Shown: positions 8,533-17,371, numbered from the stretch's first letter. The stretch: 64,000 nt of DNA from Rhodophyticola porphyridii (GCF_003688285.1 NZ_RCNT01000002.1:310001-374000), one strand, 5' to 3'. The notes: generated from the sequence alone by a model not told the origin. A program made the numbers and translations.

Positions 8533-9636
8533 CTATCCGTAAACGGAGTAGAGATAGCCCCCGATCGCGGCAAGGATCAGCGCGCCCAGAACGGCGAAGG
8601 CGATTTTCCAGGCGGAATAAGGACGTTCGCCCTGCACCTTGCCGGATTGTCCGTTGACGACGAAGCGATAGCTTTTGCCACGGTATTTATACGCGGCCAG
8701 CCATACCGGCAGCAGGATATGCTTGAAGGTCACGTCGGAGACGGTGGTGTCCACGGCGTCGATTCTTTGCCGGTCGCCGCCGATATCGCTGCGGATATCC
8801 CGCGCGATCTGCGCATCCATGATCTGCCGGGCCTCGACCATGCCGTCCTCCAGATCCACTGTGTAACCTTCGGCCCGGAAGCCCGCCAGATATTCCGGCG
8901 TGTAGGGGTCGAGCGCGGTCAGATCCCAGGGGGCCAGACGGTCGGTATACCTTTTGGGCAGCGACCGGGAGGCCAGCACAAGTACGTCGTCGAAAAATCG
9001 CGCAACGCGGCCCGAGACGCGCCGCCAGCGGACCTTGGGCACCTGCTTGACGTTGCCCTTGCTGTCGCGCCGGGTCTCGTAATAGACCGTGCCGCGCTGG
9101 CCCCGATAGGCGCTGCGGGTGTCCGCATCGAAGGTCCAGTAAGGTGTGTAGATCCCGTCCAACTTGCGGCCCTTGCGGGCATAATCCTGCAGGCCGTTCG
9201 GCGCGAACCAAAGCCGGCCCAACCATCTGACCATCGCCTCGCGGGCGGCCGCCTCATCCAGCTGGAAGGGCAGAACGGCCTTGGGCTTGATATGGCGATG
9301 CGTACCGGTATCGGTGACCACAGGTGTGGCGCAGAACGGGCATTCCTTTGCATGAATTTCCGACGAGAACTCCACCTGCGCGCCGCAATTGGGGCAGGTC
9401 AGGACGCGAGTTTCCTCCATCTCCTGGGCCGGCAACTGGTCGCGGATGGCCGAAACGAAATCCAGCTCGCGGATGGCGCTGCCCGCCCATGGGCCGTTGC
9501 CTTCGATGTCTCGTTCATTGCCGCAATGATCGCAGACCAGCTTGCCCTGATCGGGGTCGAAACGGAAATCGGACCCGCAGTTGTCGCATGGAAAGCGATG
9601 CTCTTCGCCGGGGTTTGAGGACAGGCCGTCTGCCAT
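8533..9636 (-). CDS. Zinc-ribbon membrane protein paired with SPFH protein
   Basis: A 367-aa protein with two N-terminal zinc ribbons (CDNCGS...CDHCG and CPNCGA...CPFC), a long middle domain, and one C-terminal transmembrane helix (WKIAFAVLGALILAAIGGYL). Often named a primosomal N'-like or TFIIB-type zinc-finger protein, but there is no helicase domain. In many bacteria it is encoded beside the SPFH/virion-core protein, as here. The ATG at 9636 is used because the longer reading (to 9798) runs back through the SPFH gene's C-terminus in another frame. Role unknown, probably membrane stress. Confidence 0.8.
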   Translation of the reverse strand: MADGLSSNPGEEHRFPCDNCGSDFRFDPDQGKLVCDHCGNERDIEGNGPWAGSAIRELDFVSAIRDQLPAQEMEETRVLTCPNCGAQVEFSSEIHAKECPFCATPVVTDTGTHRHIKPKAVLPFQLDEAAAREAMVRWLGRLWFAPNGLQDYARKGRKLDGIYTPYWTFDADTRSAYRGQRGTVYYETRRDSKGNVKQVPKVRWRRVSGRVARFFDDVLVLASRSLPKRYTDRLAPWDLTALDPYTPEYLAGFRAEGYTVDLEDGMVEARQIMDAQIARDIRSDIGGDRQRIDAVDTTVSDVTFKHILLPVWLAAYKYRGKSYRFVVNGQSGKVQGERPYSAWKIAFAVLGALILAAIGGYLYSVYG

Positions 9637-9691
9637 GAATTCTATGCCTTTGACGAGGGTAGTTCCGAGCGGGGGATGAGACCCGGCATCG

Positions 9692-10822
9692 TCAGTTTGC
9701 AGGCGGGGGCGGCGGTGGCGGCATGACCGTGAAGAGCTGCGCCAGCTCGTCCACCTCATCGGCGGTTTTCCAGCCGTCCTGACCTTGCGTCCAGACATGG
9801 GTTTCCCGGGTCAGGCTGCCATCTCCGGCCATGCGGCCCAGATCGGCCCGGGAAAACGGGCCCTTGGTCTGGCCGTTTTCGGCGATGTGCCAGACATGCT
9901 CGACCGGCGGGGGCGGCGGGGCGGCGGGCGCGGGGTCGCCCGAGCGCGCCTGCGCGGCGCCCCAGGGCCCGGTCTGAGCCATCTGGTTTGCCATCGCCAT
10001 ACCCATCCCCATGCCCAGGCCTGCCCCCATGCCGCTATCGCCGCCGGGATTTTCGGCTGCCGCGCGCATCGCCTCGGCGGTCTGGAACTGCTGATACTTG
10101 GTCAGATCGCCGACCACACCCATCGAGGTGCGCTTGTCCAGCGCCTGTTCCACCGCCTGCGGCAGGGAGATATTCTCGATGTAGAGCTCGGGCAGCACCA
10201 GCCCGTATTGGTCAATGGTTTCCGAGATTTTTGCCGCCAGAAGCCCGCCCATCTCGCCGGCATTGGCCGCCATGTCCAGAACCGGAATACCCGAGCCCGC
10301 GACCACACGGGAAAACGCCTGAACGATGATGTTGCGGATCTGGAACGTCACCTCGTCCTTGGTGAACTCGCCATCTGTGCCCACGATCTCGGCCATGAAC
10401 CGGGCGGCGTCCTTGACCTTGACGGTGTAGGTGCCGAACGCGCGGATGCGGGTCGGCCCGAATTCCGGATCGCGCAGCATGATGGGGTTTTTCGTGCCCC
10501 ATTTCAGATCGGTGAACCGGTTGGTGGAGACGAAATAGATTTCGGACTTGAAGGGGGATTTGAAGCCGTGATCCCAGTGCTGAAGGCTGGTCATGATCGG
10601 CATGTTGTTGGTTTCCAGCATATACAGGCCGGGGGTGAACACATCCGCCAGCTGTCCTTCGTGGATGAACACTGCCGTCTGCCCCTCGCGCACGGTCAGC
10701 TTGGCGCCATACTTGATTTCGTGACCGTGGCGTTCGAACCGCCAGACCATGGTGTCGCGGGTGTCATCGGTCCACTCGATGACGTCGATGAACTGGCCGG
10801 AGAGGAAATCGAAAATGGGCAT
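9692..10822 (-). CDS. SPFH-domain protein with C-terminal GYF-like domain (YdjI/virion-core family)
   Basis: A 376-aa protein. The first 250 residues are an SPFH (band-7-like) domain of the YdjI family (MPIFDFLSGQFIDVIEW, IRAFGTYTVKVKD). A low-complexity Gly/Met stretch (GMGAGLGMGMGMAMANQM) and a proline run follow, then a GYF_2-type domain (HVWHIAENGQTKGPFSRADL, about residues 310-355) and a polyproline tail. There is no transmembrane helix, so it probably binds membranes peripherally. B. subtilis YdjI is a partner of a PspA-type stress system. Cotranscribed with the zinc-ribbon gene. Confidence 0.86.
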   Translation of the reverse strand: MPIFDFLSGQFIDVIEWTDDTRDTMVWRFERHGHEIKYGAKLTVREGQTAVFIHEGQLADVFTPGLYMLETNNMPIMTSLQHWDHGFKSPFKSEIYFVSTNRFTDLKWGTKNPIMLRDPEFGPTRIRAFGTYTVKVKDAARFMAEIVGTDGEFTKDEVTFQIRNIIVQAFSRVVAGSGIPVLDMAANAGEMGGLLAAKISETIDQYGLVLPELYIENISLPQAVEQALDKRTSMGVVGDLTKYQQFQTAEAMRAAAENPGGDSGMGAGLGMGMGMAMANQMAQTGPWGAAQARSGDPAPAAPPPPPVEHVWHIAENGQTKGPFSRADLGRMAGDGSLTRETHVWTQGQDGWKTADEVDELAQLFTVMPPPPPPPAN

Positions 10823-10857
10823 GGGTGAAGTCTCCTTTGAACACGAATGTAGGCGGC

Positions 10858-11811
10858 TCAGCTTTGCCCGCCAAGTAGCTCGCCGGCGATGATCTCCACC
10901 ACCGGTCGGGCCTCGTCGGGCAACATGCCCGGGCGCAGACGCTCGTCGTAGAGGATTTCCAGCAGCAATTCGTCATGCCGCGTCAGCAGCGCGAATTCCT
11001 CGTCATCGTTGAAGATGGAGGGTCGCGCCGTGGGGCTGTCATTCGGTAGTCCAAGACCCTGCGCCACCTCTTCATGGACGCAGGACCGGCGCAGAAGATC
11101 GGGGTGTTCGGTGCGGATGATCGCGATCGCGGTTACGTAATTCGGGGTCTCGCCCGCCTCGGAAAACGCATAGACCGAGCAGAAGGTGAAGCGCGGCAGC
11201 CGGGTGATCTCGTCTATCGTCTCCTCACCGATGCTCGGTACAAGCTGGCGCAGCAGCGGGCCCGCCGCGCGTTGCTCGTCCCGGTTGAGATAGAGCACGT
11301 GGAAATTACCGCCGCTGTTGACCTGACGGATCGGATGCCCCGTGACCCGCGCCAGCCGGGTTGCATAGGTCCCCAGGATCGAGCGGTCGCGATTTCGGTC
11401 CGCAGTGGGGACGGAAGCGCCGAAATGGGCCTGCAACCGCACAGGCGCCTGCCAGCGGCGCAGGCGCGACGGCGTCTGCTGCTGAACGAACCGGCCATTG
11501 GTTAGCGCGTATTCGTCAAACAGCGCGATGCGCTCGAAATTCGCCACCAGATTGCGCACCGAGATCGGTGTGTCGGGCCCGCCGCCATCGGTGCGCAGCA
11601 GGCCATCGGCCACCAGCCTTTGCTGCACGGCGGCGTAGTAACGCGCAAAGGCGAGGCTTTCGGCCGAGGGCTCGGGGATCGGCGCAACCTGCGGGGTCAC
11701 ACGTGGAGCGGGCGCTGCGGGCGGATCCGGCGGCACGACCAGCTCGCACCCGGCGGTGACGAAGGCCACCGCCACCAGCCCGGCCCAGATCCGACCCTTG
11801 CCCTGCATCAT
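10858..11811 (-). CDS. DUF2927 lipoprotein, putative zincin-like
   Basis: A 317-aa lipoprotein: signal peptide with lipobox VTAGC near residue 22, a Pro-rich linker, then a DUF2927 domain. SCVHEEVAQGLGLPNDS contains HEExxQxLGLxND, reminiscent of an HExxH metalloprotease motif in which the second His is Gln, so metal binding is uncertain. AGGGGA lies ahead of the ATG. Sits 28 bp after telA in the same operon. Related proteins are common in Rhodobacteraceae, without known function. Confidence 0.82.
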   Translation of the reverse strand: MMQGKGRIWAGLVAVAFVTAGCELVVPPDPPAAPAPRVTPQVAPIPEPSAESLAFARYYAAVQQRLVADGLLRTDGGGPDTPISVRNLVANFERIALFDEYALTNGRFVQQQTPSRLRRWQAPVRLQAHFGASVPTADRNRDRSILGTYATRLARVTGHPIRQVNSGGNFHVLYLNRDEQRAAGPLLRQLVPSIGEETIDEITRLPRFTFCSVYAFSEAGETPNYVTAIAIIRTEHPDLLRRSCVHEEVAQGLGLPNDSPTARPSIFNDDEEFALLTRHDELLLEILYDERLRPGMLPDEARPVVEIIAGELLGGQS

Positions 11812-11839
11812 GTTTTCGTTCCCCTACGCGCCAGGCCGG

Positions 11840-13036
11840 TCAGCTGGCCGGGTTCACGGACCCGCCCACATTGGCTCCGGTCCCGTCGCCGCGGGCGCTG
11901 GCGGATGCCAGCGTGTCGCGCAACTCCGCCTCCATCTTCTGCATCTCGATCTCGGCGGCGGCGCGGCGCGCCTTGCCTTCATCGGCGATGGCCAGGCTTT
12001 CCTCGATCGTGGCGATCAGTTCGGCATTGGCCTGTTTTACCGCTTCGATGTCGAAGACGCCGCGCTCCATCTCCTCGCGCACCATGCGGTTGCTTTCGCG
12101 CAGGTTGGCGGCGTTGGAGGTCAGCAATTCGTTGGTCAGGTCATTGGCCTCCCGCACCGCCTTGGCGGCCTCGGTCGAGCGCTGGATCGTCACCGCCTGC
12201 GCGAGCTGGGTTTCCCAAAGCGGCACGGTGTTAACGAGGGTGGAGTTGATCTTGGTCACCAGCGATTTGTCGTTTTCCTGCACCAGCCGGATCGAGGGGA
12301 GCGATTGCATCGTGACCTGGCGGGTCAGCTTGAGGTCATGCACCCGGCGTTCCAGATCGTCGCGCGCGGCGCGCAGATCGCGCAGTTCCTGGGCCTTCAT
12401 CACCTGATCGTTTTCAGGCGCGGCCTGCATCTCGGCCTCCTTCGCGGGAATATCCGTCTCGTCGAGGGTTTTCAGCTTCTCCTCGCCGGCGGCGATGTAA
12501 AGCGCCAGTTCGTCGTAGAAATTCAGCGTCTTGTCATAGAGCTGGTCGAGCGACTTGATGTCCTTCATCAGCGTGTGTTCATGGGCCAGAAGCTCGTCGG
12601 TGATCTTGTCGATCTGGCTTTGCACATCTTCGTATTTCGCCATGAAATCATGGAATGGCTTGGCCTTGCCGAACAGGCGCTCCCACCAGCTCTGCTTGCG
12701 GTTGGGGTCCAGCTCGTCCACCGAAAACCCACGGATCGTGCCCACGATTTCGCGCAATGAGTTGCCCGCGGGGCCCACGTCCTTGTTTTTCACGCCTTGC
12801 AGCATGGCCTGCGAAATGACCTGCAGCTCCGCCTGCGCGTTGGAGCCGAAACTGACGATGGAGTTGGTGTCCGCCATGTCGATCTCGGCCATCCGGCTGC
12901 GGATTTCCTGCGCCGTGGGCGGCTCCGCCTCGGCCAGCGGCACCAGTTCGGTCGAGGGATCGGGCAACACAATCGCGTTGATCTCATCCACCATTTTCGC
13001 GGCGGCTTCGGCTTGCTGCCGGACAGTTTCAGTCAT
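11840..13036 (-). CDS. telA: TelA-family toxic anion resistance protein
   Basis: A 398-aa, mostly helical cytoplasmic protein with the family's long coiled-coil core (PNRKQSWWERLFGK, LYDKTLNFYDELALYI, AVTIQRSTEAAKAVREANDL). TelA homologues are linked to tellurite, cell-envelope antibiotic and phage-type stress (Ter-associated systems), but the mechanism is unresolved. Its start lies 8 nt inside the end of xpaC, so the two are translationally coupled; TelA and XpaC are a recurrent pair. Confidence 0.93.
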   Translation of the reverse strand: MTETVRQQAEAAAKMVDEINAIVLPDPSTELVPLAEAEPPTAQEIRSRMAEIDMADTNSIVSFGSNAQAELQVISQAMLQGVKNKDVGPAGNSLREIVGTIRGFSVDELDPNRKQSWWERLFGKAKPFHDFMAKYEDVQSQIDKITDELLAHEHTLMKDIKSLDQLYDKTLNFYDELALYIAAGEEKLKTLDETDIPAKEAEMQAAPENDQVMKAQELRDLRAARDDLERRVHDLKLTRQVTMQSLPSIRLVQENDKSLVTKINSTLVNTVPLWETQLAQAVTIQRSTEAAKAVREANDLTNELLTSNAANLRESNRMVREEMERGVFDIEAVKQANAELIATIEESLAIADEGKARRAAAEIEMQKMEAELRDTLASASARGDGTGANVGGSVNPAS

Positions 13037-13958
13037 GTCGTGTTTCCTCGCTCGTGATATGCAGATTGTCTCGGTTCAGCCGGTCCCGCAAGACCTCGAT
13101 CTCCACATCCAGATCGCTGCGATCGTCGATCAGCATCCGTTGGGTGCGGGTTGAAAAATTGCGTTCGAGATCGTCCAGAAGCCGCACATAGTCGGCACGG
13201 ACCTCCGGGTCGCGGCCCCGGCCGTAAAGATCGGCGAATTTCACCGTCGCGTCGCGCGCGCCCTGCAAGTAAACGCCGAGATACTTGCGCGCACCGGTCA
13301 GATCGCGGGGGTCCTGTTCGATGGTGCGGAACATCTGGCGCACGGTATGCTGAAAACCCTCCACCCGCGCCTCCAGCTGCCTGTCCCGCGCGCGCTTGAT
13401 GGCGTCTTTCATCCCGTCAAGCAGGGTTTCGGCCTCTTCGACCTTGCGGGCCACACGCTCGGTCTGGAAATTGTCCACACCCTCCAGCCCCTTGTCCTTC
13501 ATCGGATCGGGCTGGAACACGAACAGATGCAGCGCACCGGCAACGGCACCCGCGATCGCGGCCGTAAGCGGGTTCCACTGTCCGCCAAACACCAGCAACC
13601 CGACACCCGCCGCCGTGAGAACGGAGGCGAATATCTTGCGCGGGATCGCCGGGCGCCGCGCGACCTTGCGTTCGTTATAGGCATCCTCGGCGCGGATCCC
13701 GTCGCGCAGCAACCAGGCCGCAAGCAGCAACACCGCGGCGCCGGCCAGATCCGTGGCCATGGCCACTGTCGACTGGAAGAATGCGGTGAAGAAGACGGCG
13801 AGCGGCGCGATGAACAGAAGGTTGATCTTGGCTCCGTGCCGGGCGGGCGCGCGGCCCTTGAAACTCGCCTCCAGCGGGCGTGCCGGGGTTGCTGTGACCG
13901 TTTCGCGGGTATCCCGCCGGCCTTCGGGGCTGAACTCTCCGCCGTACCGTTTGGCCAT
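13029..13958 (-). CDS. XpaC-like (5-bromo-4-chloroindolyl phosphate hydrolysis family) membrane protein
   Basis: A 309-aa protein with three hydrophobic helices in the first half (INLLFIAPLAVFFTAFF, LAGAAVLLLAAWLL, IFASVLTAAGVGLLVFGG) and a helical cytoplasmic C-terminal domain (KYLGVYLQGARDATVKFADL) typical of the XpaC family. Despite the historical name, no phosphatase activity is established. Immediately follows a 29-codon gene (TAA then ATG) and overlaps telA by 8 nt. Member of the XpaC/TelA/SPFH stress operon. Confidence 0.85.
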   Translation of the reverse strand: MAKRYGGEFSPEGRRDTRETVTATPARPLEASFKGRAPARHGAKINLLFIAPLAVFFTAFFQSTVAMATDLAGAAVLLLAAWLLRDGIRAEDAYNERKVARRPAIPRKIFASVLTAAGVGLLVFGGQWNPLTAAIAGAVAGALHLFVFQPDPMKDKGLEGVDNFQTERVARKVEEAETLLDGMKDAIKRARDRQLEARVEGFQHTVRQMFRTIEQDPRDLTGARKYLGVYLQGARDATVKFADLYGRGRDPEVRADYVRLLDDLERNFSTRTQRMLIDDRSDLDVEIEVLRDRLNRDNLHITSEETRHD

Positions 13959-14048
13959 TTACAGCACTCCGAACCCGCCGAAAACGGACATCATGATGAT
14001 CACGAGAAGCGCTGCAAAAGCGACGCCGCGTAGGGTGTTGGAGGTCAT
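13959..14048 (-). CDS. 29-aa single-span membrane peptide at head of xpaC-telA operon
   Basis: ATG at 14048 reads a 29-residue peptide: MTSNTLRGVAFAALLVIIMM followed by a short Gly/Phe tail, ending at TAA 13959-13961. The ATG of xpaC follows that TAA with no gap. GGAG precedes the start at normal spacing, and the middle 17 residues are a clear transmembrane helix. Perfect abutment with xpaC and the ribosome-binding site support it being real. No family recognised. Confidence 0.65.
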   Translation of the reverse strand: MTSNTLRGVAFAALLVIIMMSVFGGFGVL

Positions 14049-14183
14049 TTCAGCTCCGGTTCGTTTCAGCCACTAGAATAGGCAGTCTCGCATGCAAAAA
14101 CCAGACATCGCAGGGTTTTTGCCCGAATTGATCCGGGCGTCGCCTGCCTGTCGCTCAGAAATCCGGCGAATTGGGGCGACGCA

Positions 14184-14212
14184 AGGGGGAAAGCATCGGC
14201 GATTTTCCCCCT
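14184..14212 (-). terminator. Hairpin after the GST gene
   Basis: On the minus strand AGGGGGAAA pairs perfectly with TTTCCCCCT across an 11-nt loop, starting at the GST stop codon. Only a short TT follows the stem, so termination strength is uncertain, but a 9-bp perfect stem placed exactly at the gene end suggests a terminator. Confidence 0.5.
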
Positions 14213-14904
14213 CAGCTCTGTTTGAAAAGCCGGTCCTGGGCCGCCTTGTCCCGGGTTTCGCCGCGTTTTTCCGCGGCGACCGCCCGGCCGGCCCGGACCG
14301 CCGGGCGCGCCGCGATCCGATCCAGCCAGCGGGCCAAATGCGGTTTGTCGTCCAGCGTCTGCTGCTGGCCTTCCCAGAGGCTTGCCCAGGGCCAGATCGC
14401 CATGTCGGCGATGGAGTAGAAGTCTCCCGCGACAAACTCGTTTTCGGCCAGTTGGGTATCCAGCACCCGGTAAAGCCGCCCGGTTTCGCGGCGATATCGG
14501 TCCTTCGCATAGGGAAGGTCCTGCGGCGGGTCCATATTGGGCGCGTATTTCAGGAAATGATGCGCTTGCCCCGCCATCGGCCCGACCCCGCCCATCTGCC
14601 ACATCAGCCATTGATCGACGGTGATCCGGTCACGTTCCGTCGGGCCGCCGAACTGCCCGGTCTTGCGCGCGAGATATTGCAGGATCGCCCCGGATTCGAA
14701 GATCGAGATCGGCCGACCGTCGGGGCCGTCGGCATCGGTGATCGCGGGCATTCGGTTGTTGGGTGCGATTTTCAGGAAATCGGGGTCGAACTGATCGCCG
14801 GCACCGATATCGACCAGATGAACGGTATAGGGCAGCCCCATCTCCTCAAGCGCGATGGTGATTTTCCAGCCATTGGGCGTGGGCCAGTAATACAGATCGA
14901 TCAT
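14212..14904 (-). CDS. Glutathione S-transferase (YfcG/YghU-like)
   Basis: A 230-aa GST: thioredoxin-fold N-terminus (MIDLYYWPTPNGWKITIALE), the conserved cis-Pro region NNRMPAI, the glutathione gamma-Glu-binding SIFESGAILQYLA, and an all-helical C-terminal domain with FYSIADMAIWPW. The TPNGWK segment is typical of the Nu-class disulfide-reductase-like GSTs YfcG and YghU. The in-frame start at 14961 is rejected because homologues begin at MIDLYY. Preceded on the same strand by an alpha/beta hydrolase, 63 bp away. Confidence 0.92.
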   Translation of the reverse strand: MIDLYYWPTPNGWKITIALEEMGLPYTVHLVDIGAGDQFDPDFLKIAPNNRMPAITDADGPDGRPISIFESGAILQYLARKTGQFGGPTERDRITVDQWLMWQMGGVGPMAGQAHHFLKYAPNMDPPQDLPYAKDRYRRETGRLYRVLDTQLAENEFVAGDFYSIADMAIWPWASLWEGQQQTLDDKPHLARWLDRIAARPAVRAGRAVAAEKRGETRDKAAQDRLFKQS

Positions 14905-14967
14905 CGCGGCGGTCTCCGGGTGGCTCGGGCGCAGCATCGGGCAGATCCGGGGGCGGGGCAAGTGGGC

Positions 14968-15882
14968 TCAGGATCGGGCGGCGCCCGTGAACAGGTTACG
15001 AAAATTCGCGAATTCGGCTATCTTTGTAACCTTTTTCGGCGCCGGTCGGGCCGGAAGCGCCGCGCCGAGCCGATCGAAAAGCGCGGCATGGGCGGGGTCG
15101 AAGACAGCGCGGTAAAGCGGGAAGAGACCGGGCCGCAGATATCCCGACCAATGGCAGATGCGCGTCGCAGGAGGCCGGATCGGGTAGCCGAGCCGGGCCA
15201 GCGCCATCCGATGCGCGGGCGCGTCGATGGCCAGATCGATCCAGCGCGGATGCGGGTGCCCCAGACCCGCCGACAGGGGCCGGTCGCGCCAGCGGGGCGC
15301 GGGCAGGAGGGCTCGGAAGAGCAGGTCGAAGAGCGCGTTTTCGCCGCTGGTGACATTCAGCACCCGGGTGCTGCGGCCGGCCAGCGCGCGGGCGGCCGTG
15401 CCCCGATACTCCGCGCCCGACAGAAGGATCATCCGGGCCACGTCATGGGCCTCCAGATCGTCGAGAGCCGCCAGCGCCACCCGTGCGCCGAGCGAGTGGG
15501 CGATGATGTTGACCTGCAGATCGGGCCGCGTGTCGCGCAGGGTCCGAATGGTTTGGGCCAGCGCATGCCCCGCGACAACGGCGCGCGCCGCAACCTCGCG
15601 CAGCGGCCCGGTCGCGGGCCAGCCAAAGCCGATGCCCAACCCCGCGCCGGGCCGGTCCAGATGCAGATGCCGGGGCCAGCTGATCGCCTTCCAGCAGGCG
15701 CTCTGCGGGGCGGGCGACAGGATATGGCGGTGCGGGTCGGCGGGCCCGGACAGCGGGCAGAACCGGTAGCCGTGAACCATCACCGTCGCCGTCGCGCCGG
15801 TCGACAGCGCGTCCAACGCCTCGCGCAGCCGCTCCGGCGCGTCGATCTGGCTGGACCTGGCTGTGACGGGCAAAACCGGCAT
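14968..15882 (-). CDS. Alpha/beta-hydrolase fold protein
   Basis: A 304-aa protein with the oxyanion strand ATVMVHGYRFCPLSG near residue 33, a nucleophile elbow NIIAHSLGARVALAAL with Ser near residue 128, and a late conserved His. It has no signal peptide. Probably a serine hydrolase of the DUF900/lipase-like group; substrate unknown. The start MPVLPV at 15882 fits the fold better than the longer reading to 15951, which adds a His/Arg-rich non-conserved stretch. Confidence 0.7.
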   Translation of the reverse strand: MPVLPVTARSSQIDAPERLREALDALSTGATATVMVHGYRFCPLSGPADPHRHILSPAPQSACWKAISWPRHLHLDRPGAGLGIGFGWPATGPLREVAARAVVAGHALAQTIRTLRDTRPDLQVNIIAHSLGARVALAALDDLEAHDVARMILLSGAEYRGTAARALAGRSTRVLNVTSGENALFDLLFRALLPAPRWRDRPLSAGLGHPHPRWIDLAIDAPAHRMALARLGYPIRPPATRICHWSGYLRPGLFPLYRAVFDPAHAALFDRLGAALPARPAPKKVTKIAEFANFRNLFTGAARS

Positions 15883-16037
15883 CGCATGAACCCCACAAGC
15901 TATGGGGTGTGGATAAGTTCTTTCCGCAACATTTAGGTGACGGCTGCGCAAAATCCCTGTGACGCGGTCATGACGCAGCGATGACGCGGCCGTTTTTGCC
16001 GCTTGACCCGCAGACGGCAGCGGCCTAATCCCTTCCG

Positions 16038-16091
16038 CGTGGCGATTTGTTTACCGGATTGCGGGCCACGTAAAACACTCCGCTAAAGAGG
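16038..16091 (+). promoter_or_regulatory. SAM-II riboswitch aptamer (metA/metZ type)
   Basis: CGTGGC (16038-16043) pairs with GCCACG (16065-16070) to form P1, and GCGG (16061-16064) can pair with CCGC (16080-16083) as the H-type pseudoknot. The conserved SAM-II elements GATTTG, CCACGTAAAACA and CGCTAAAGAGG are all present in order. It lies 84 nt upstream of metZ. SAM-II binds S-adenosylmethionine and represses methionine-biosynthesis genes in alphaproteobacteria. Confidence 0.9.
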
Positions 16092-16116
16092 TCGTAGGTG
16101 CTTTGATATATGCGCG

Positions 16117-16146
16117 CCCCGGCCACCCCAGGTCCGGGGTTTTTTT
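16117..16146 (+). terminator. Intrinsic terminator between SAM-II aptamer and metZ
   Basis: CCCCGG (16117-16122), an 11-nt loop, CCGGGG (16134-16139) and seven Ts (16140-16146). It lies after the aptamer and before the metZ start, so it is the likely expression platform: SAM binding would favour termination. A competing antiterminator pairing is not obvious by eye. Confidence 0.75.
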
Positions 16147-16174
16147 GTGCCCGGACGCGCATGGAGATGAAACG

Positions 16175-17371
16175 ATGAAGGACACCACCGCCAGACCCTG
16201 GAAGCCGCGCACCCGCGCCGTGCATGCGGGCACGAGACGCAGCCAGTACGGCGAGGTCAGCGAGGCGCTGTTCCTGACCCAGGGCTTTGTCTACGACACC
16301 GCCGAACAGGCCGAGGCCCGGTTCATCGAGGCGGGCGAGGATGAGTTCATCTATGCGCGCTACGGCAACCCGACGGTGCGAATGTTCGAAGACCGGATCG
16401 CCGCGCTGGAAGGCACCGAAGATGCCTTTGCCACCGCGTCCGGGATGGCGGCGGTCAATGGCGCGCTGACCTCCATGCTGCGCGCGGGCGACCATGTGGT
16501 AAGCGCCAAGGCGCTGTTCGGCTCCTGCCTGTACATCCTTGAAGAGGTGCTGGCGCGTTTCGGGGTTGAGGTGACATTCGTCGATGGCACCGATCTGGAC
16601 CAGTGGAAAGCTGCCATCCGGCCGGACACCAGGGCGGTTTTCTTCGAGTCGATCTCGAACCCGGTGCTGGAGGTGATCGACATTGCCGCCGTGGCCAAGC
16701 TGGCCCATGCGGCGGGCGCGCTGGTGATCGTGGACAACGTTTTCGCGACCCCGGTGTTTCAGGACACGATCGGGCTTGGCGCCGATGTGGTGGTCTATTC
16801 CGCCACCAAGCATATCGACGGGCAGGGCCGGGTTCTGGGCGGTGTCATCTGTGGTAGCCGGGCGTTTATCCGGGACACGGTGGAGCCCTATCTGAAGCAC
16901 ACCGGTGGGTCGATGTCGCCTTTCAACGCCTGGGTGCTGCTGAAATCGCTGGAAACGGTCGATCTGAGATGCCGGGCGCAGGCTGCGACCGCGCTGACGC
17001 TGGCCCGGGGGCTTGAAGGGGCCTCGGGCCTGCGCCGGGTGGTCTATCCGGGCCTGCCCAGCCATCCGCAGCACGCGCTGGCGATGCGGCAGATGGAGCT
17101 GGGCGGAACGGTTCTGGCGCTGGAGGTGCAGGGCGGGCGCGACGCTGCCTTCCGCATGCTGAACGCCCTGGAAATCATCACCATTTCGAACAATCTGGGC
17201 GACGCGAAATCGATCATCACCCATCCCGCCACCACGACCCATCAGCGGCTGAGCGACGATCAGCGCGCCGCGCTCGGCATCGGCGACGGGGTGTTGCGCC
17301 TGAGTGTCGGGCTGGAGGATGCGGATGATCTTCTGGCGGATCTGCGCCAGGCCTTGGCGGCGGCCAGATGA
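16175..17371 (+). CDS. metZ: O-succinylhomoserine sulfhydrylase
   Basis: A 398-aa PLP enzyme of the Cys/Met metabolism family. TRAVHAGTRRSQYGEVSEAL at the N-terminus, RYGNPTVRMFEDRIAALEGT, and VVYSATKHIDGQGRVLGG with the PLP-binding Lys are diagnostic; the GQGR after KHID is typical of MetZ. It makes homocysteine from O-succinylhomoserine and sulfide. The start MKDTTARPWKPRTR (16175) is preferred to 16103, which lies before the terminator. Controlled by the SAM-II riboswitch upstream. Its stop overlaps the next gene by 4 nt. Confidence 0.94.
   Translation: MKDTTARPWKPRTRAVHAGTRRSQYGEVSEALFLTQGFVYDTAEQAEARFIEAGEDEFIYARYGNPTVRMFEDRIAALEGTEDAFATASGMAAVNGALTSMLRAGDHVVSAKALFGSCLYILEEVLARFGVEVTFVDGTDLDQWKAAIRPDTRAVFFESISNPVLEVIDIAAVAKLAHAAGALVIVDNVFATPVFQDTIGLGADVVVYSATKHIDGQGRVLGGVICGSRAFIRDTVEPYLKHTGGSMSPFNAWVLLKSLETVDLRCRAQAATALTLARGLEGASGLRRVVYPGLPSHPQHALAMRQMELGGTVLALEVQGGRDAAFRMLNALEIITISNNLGDAKSIITHPATTTHQRLSDDQRAALGIGDGVLRLSVGLEDADDLLADLRQALAAAR

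Noticed and set aside
16103-16174. N-terminal extension of MetZ from 16103
   Set aside because: It would translate through the terminator hairpin, and homologues begin at MKDTTARPWKPR.
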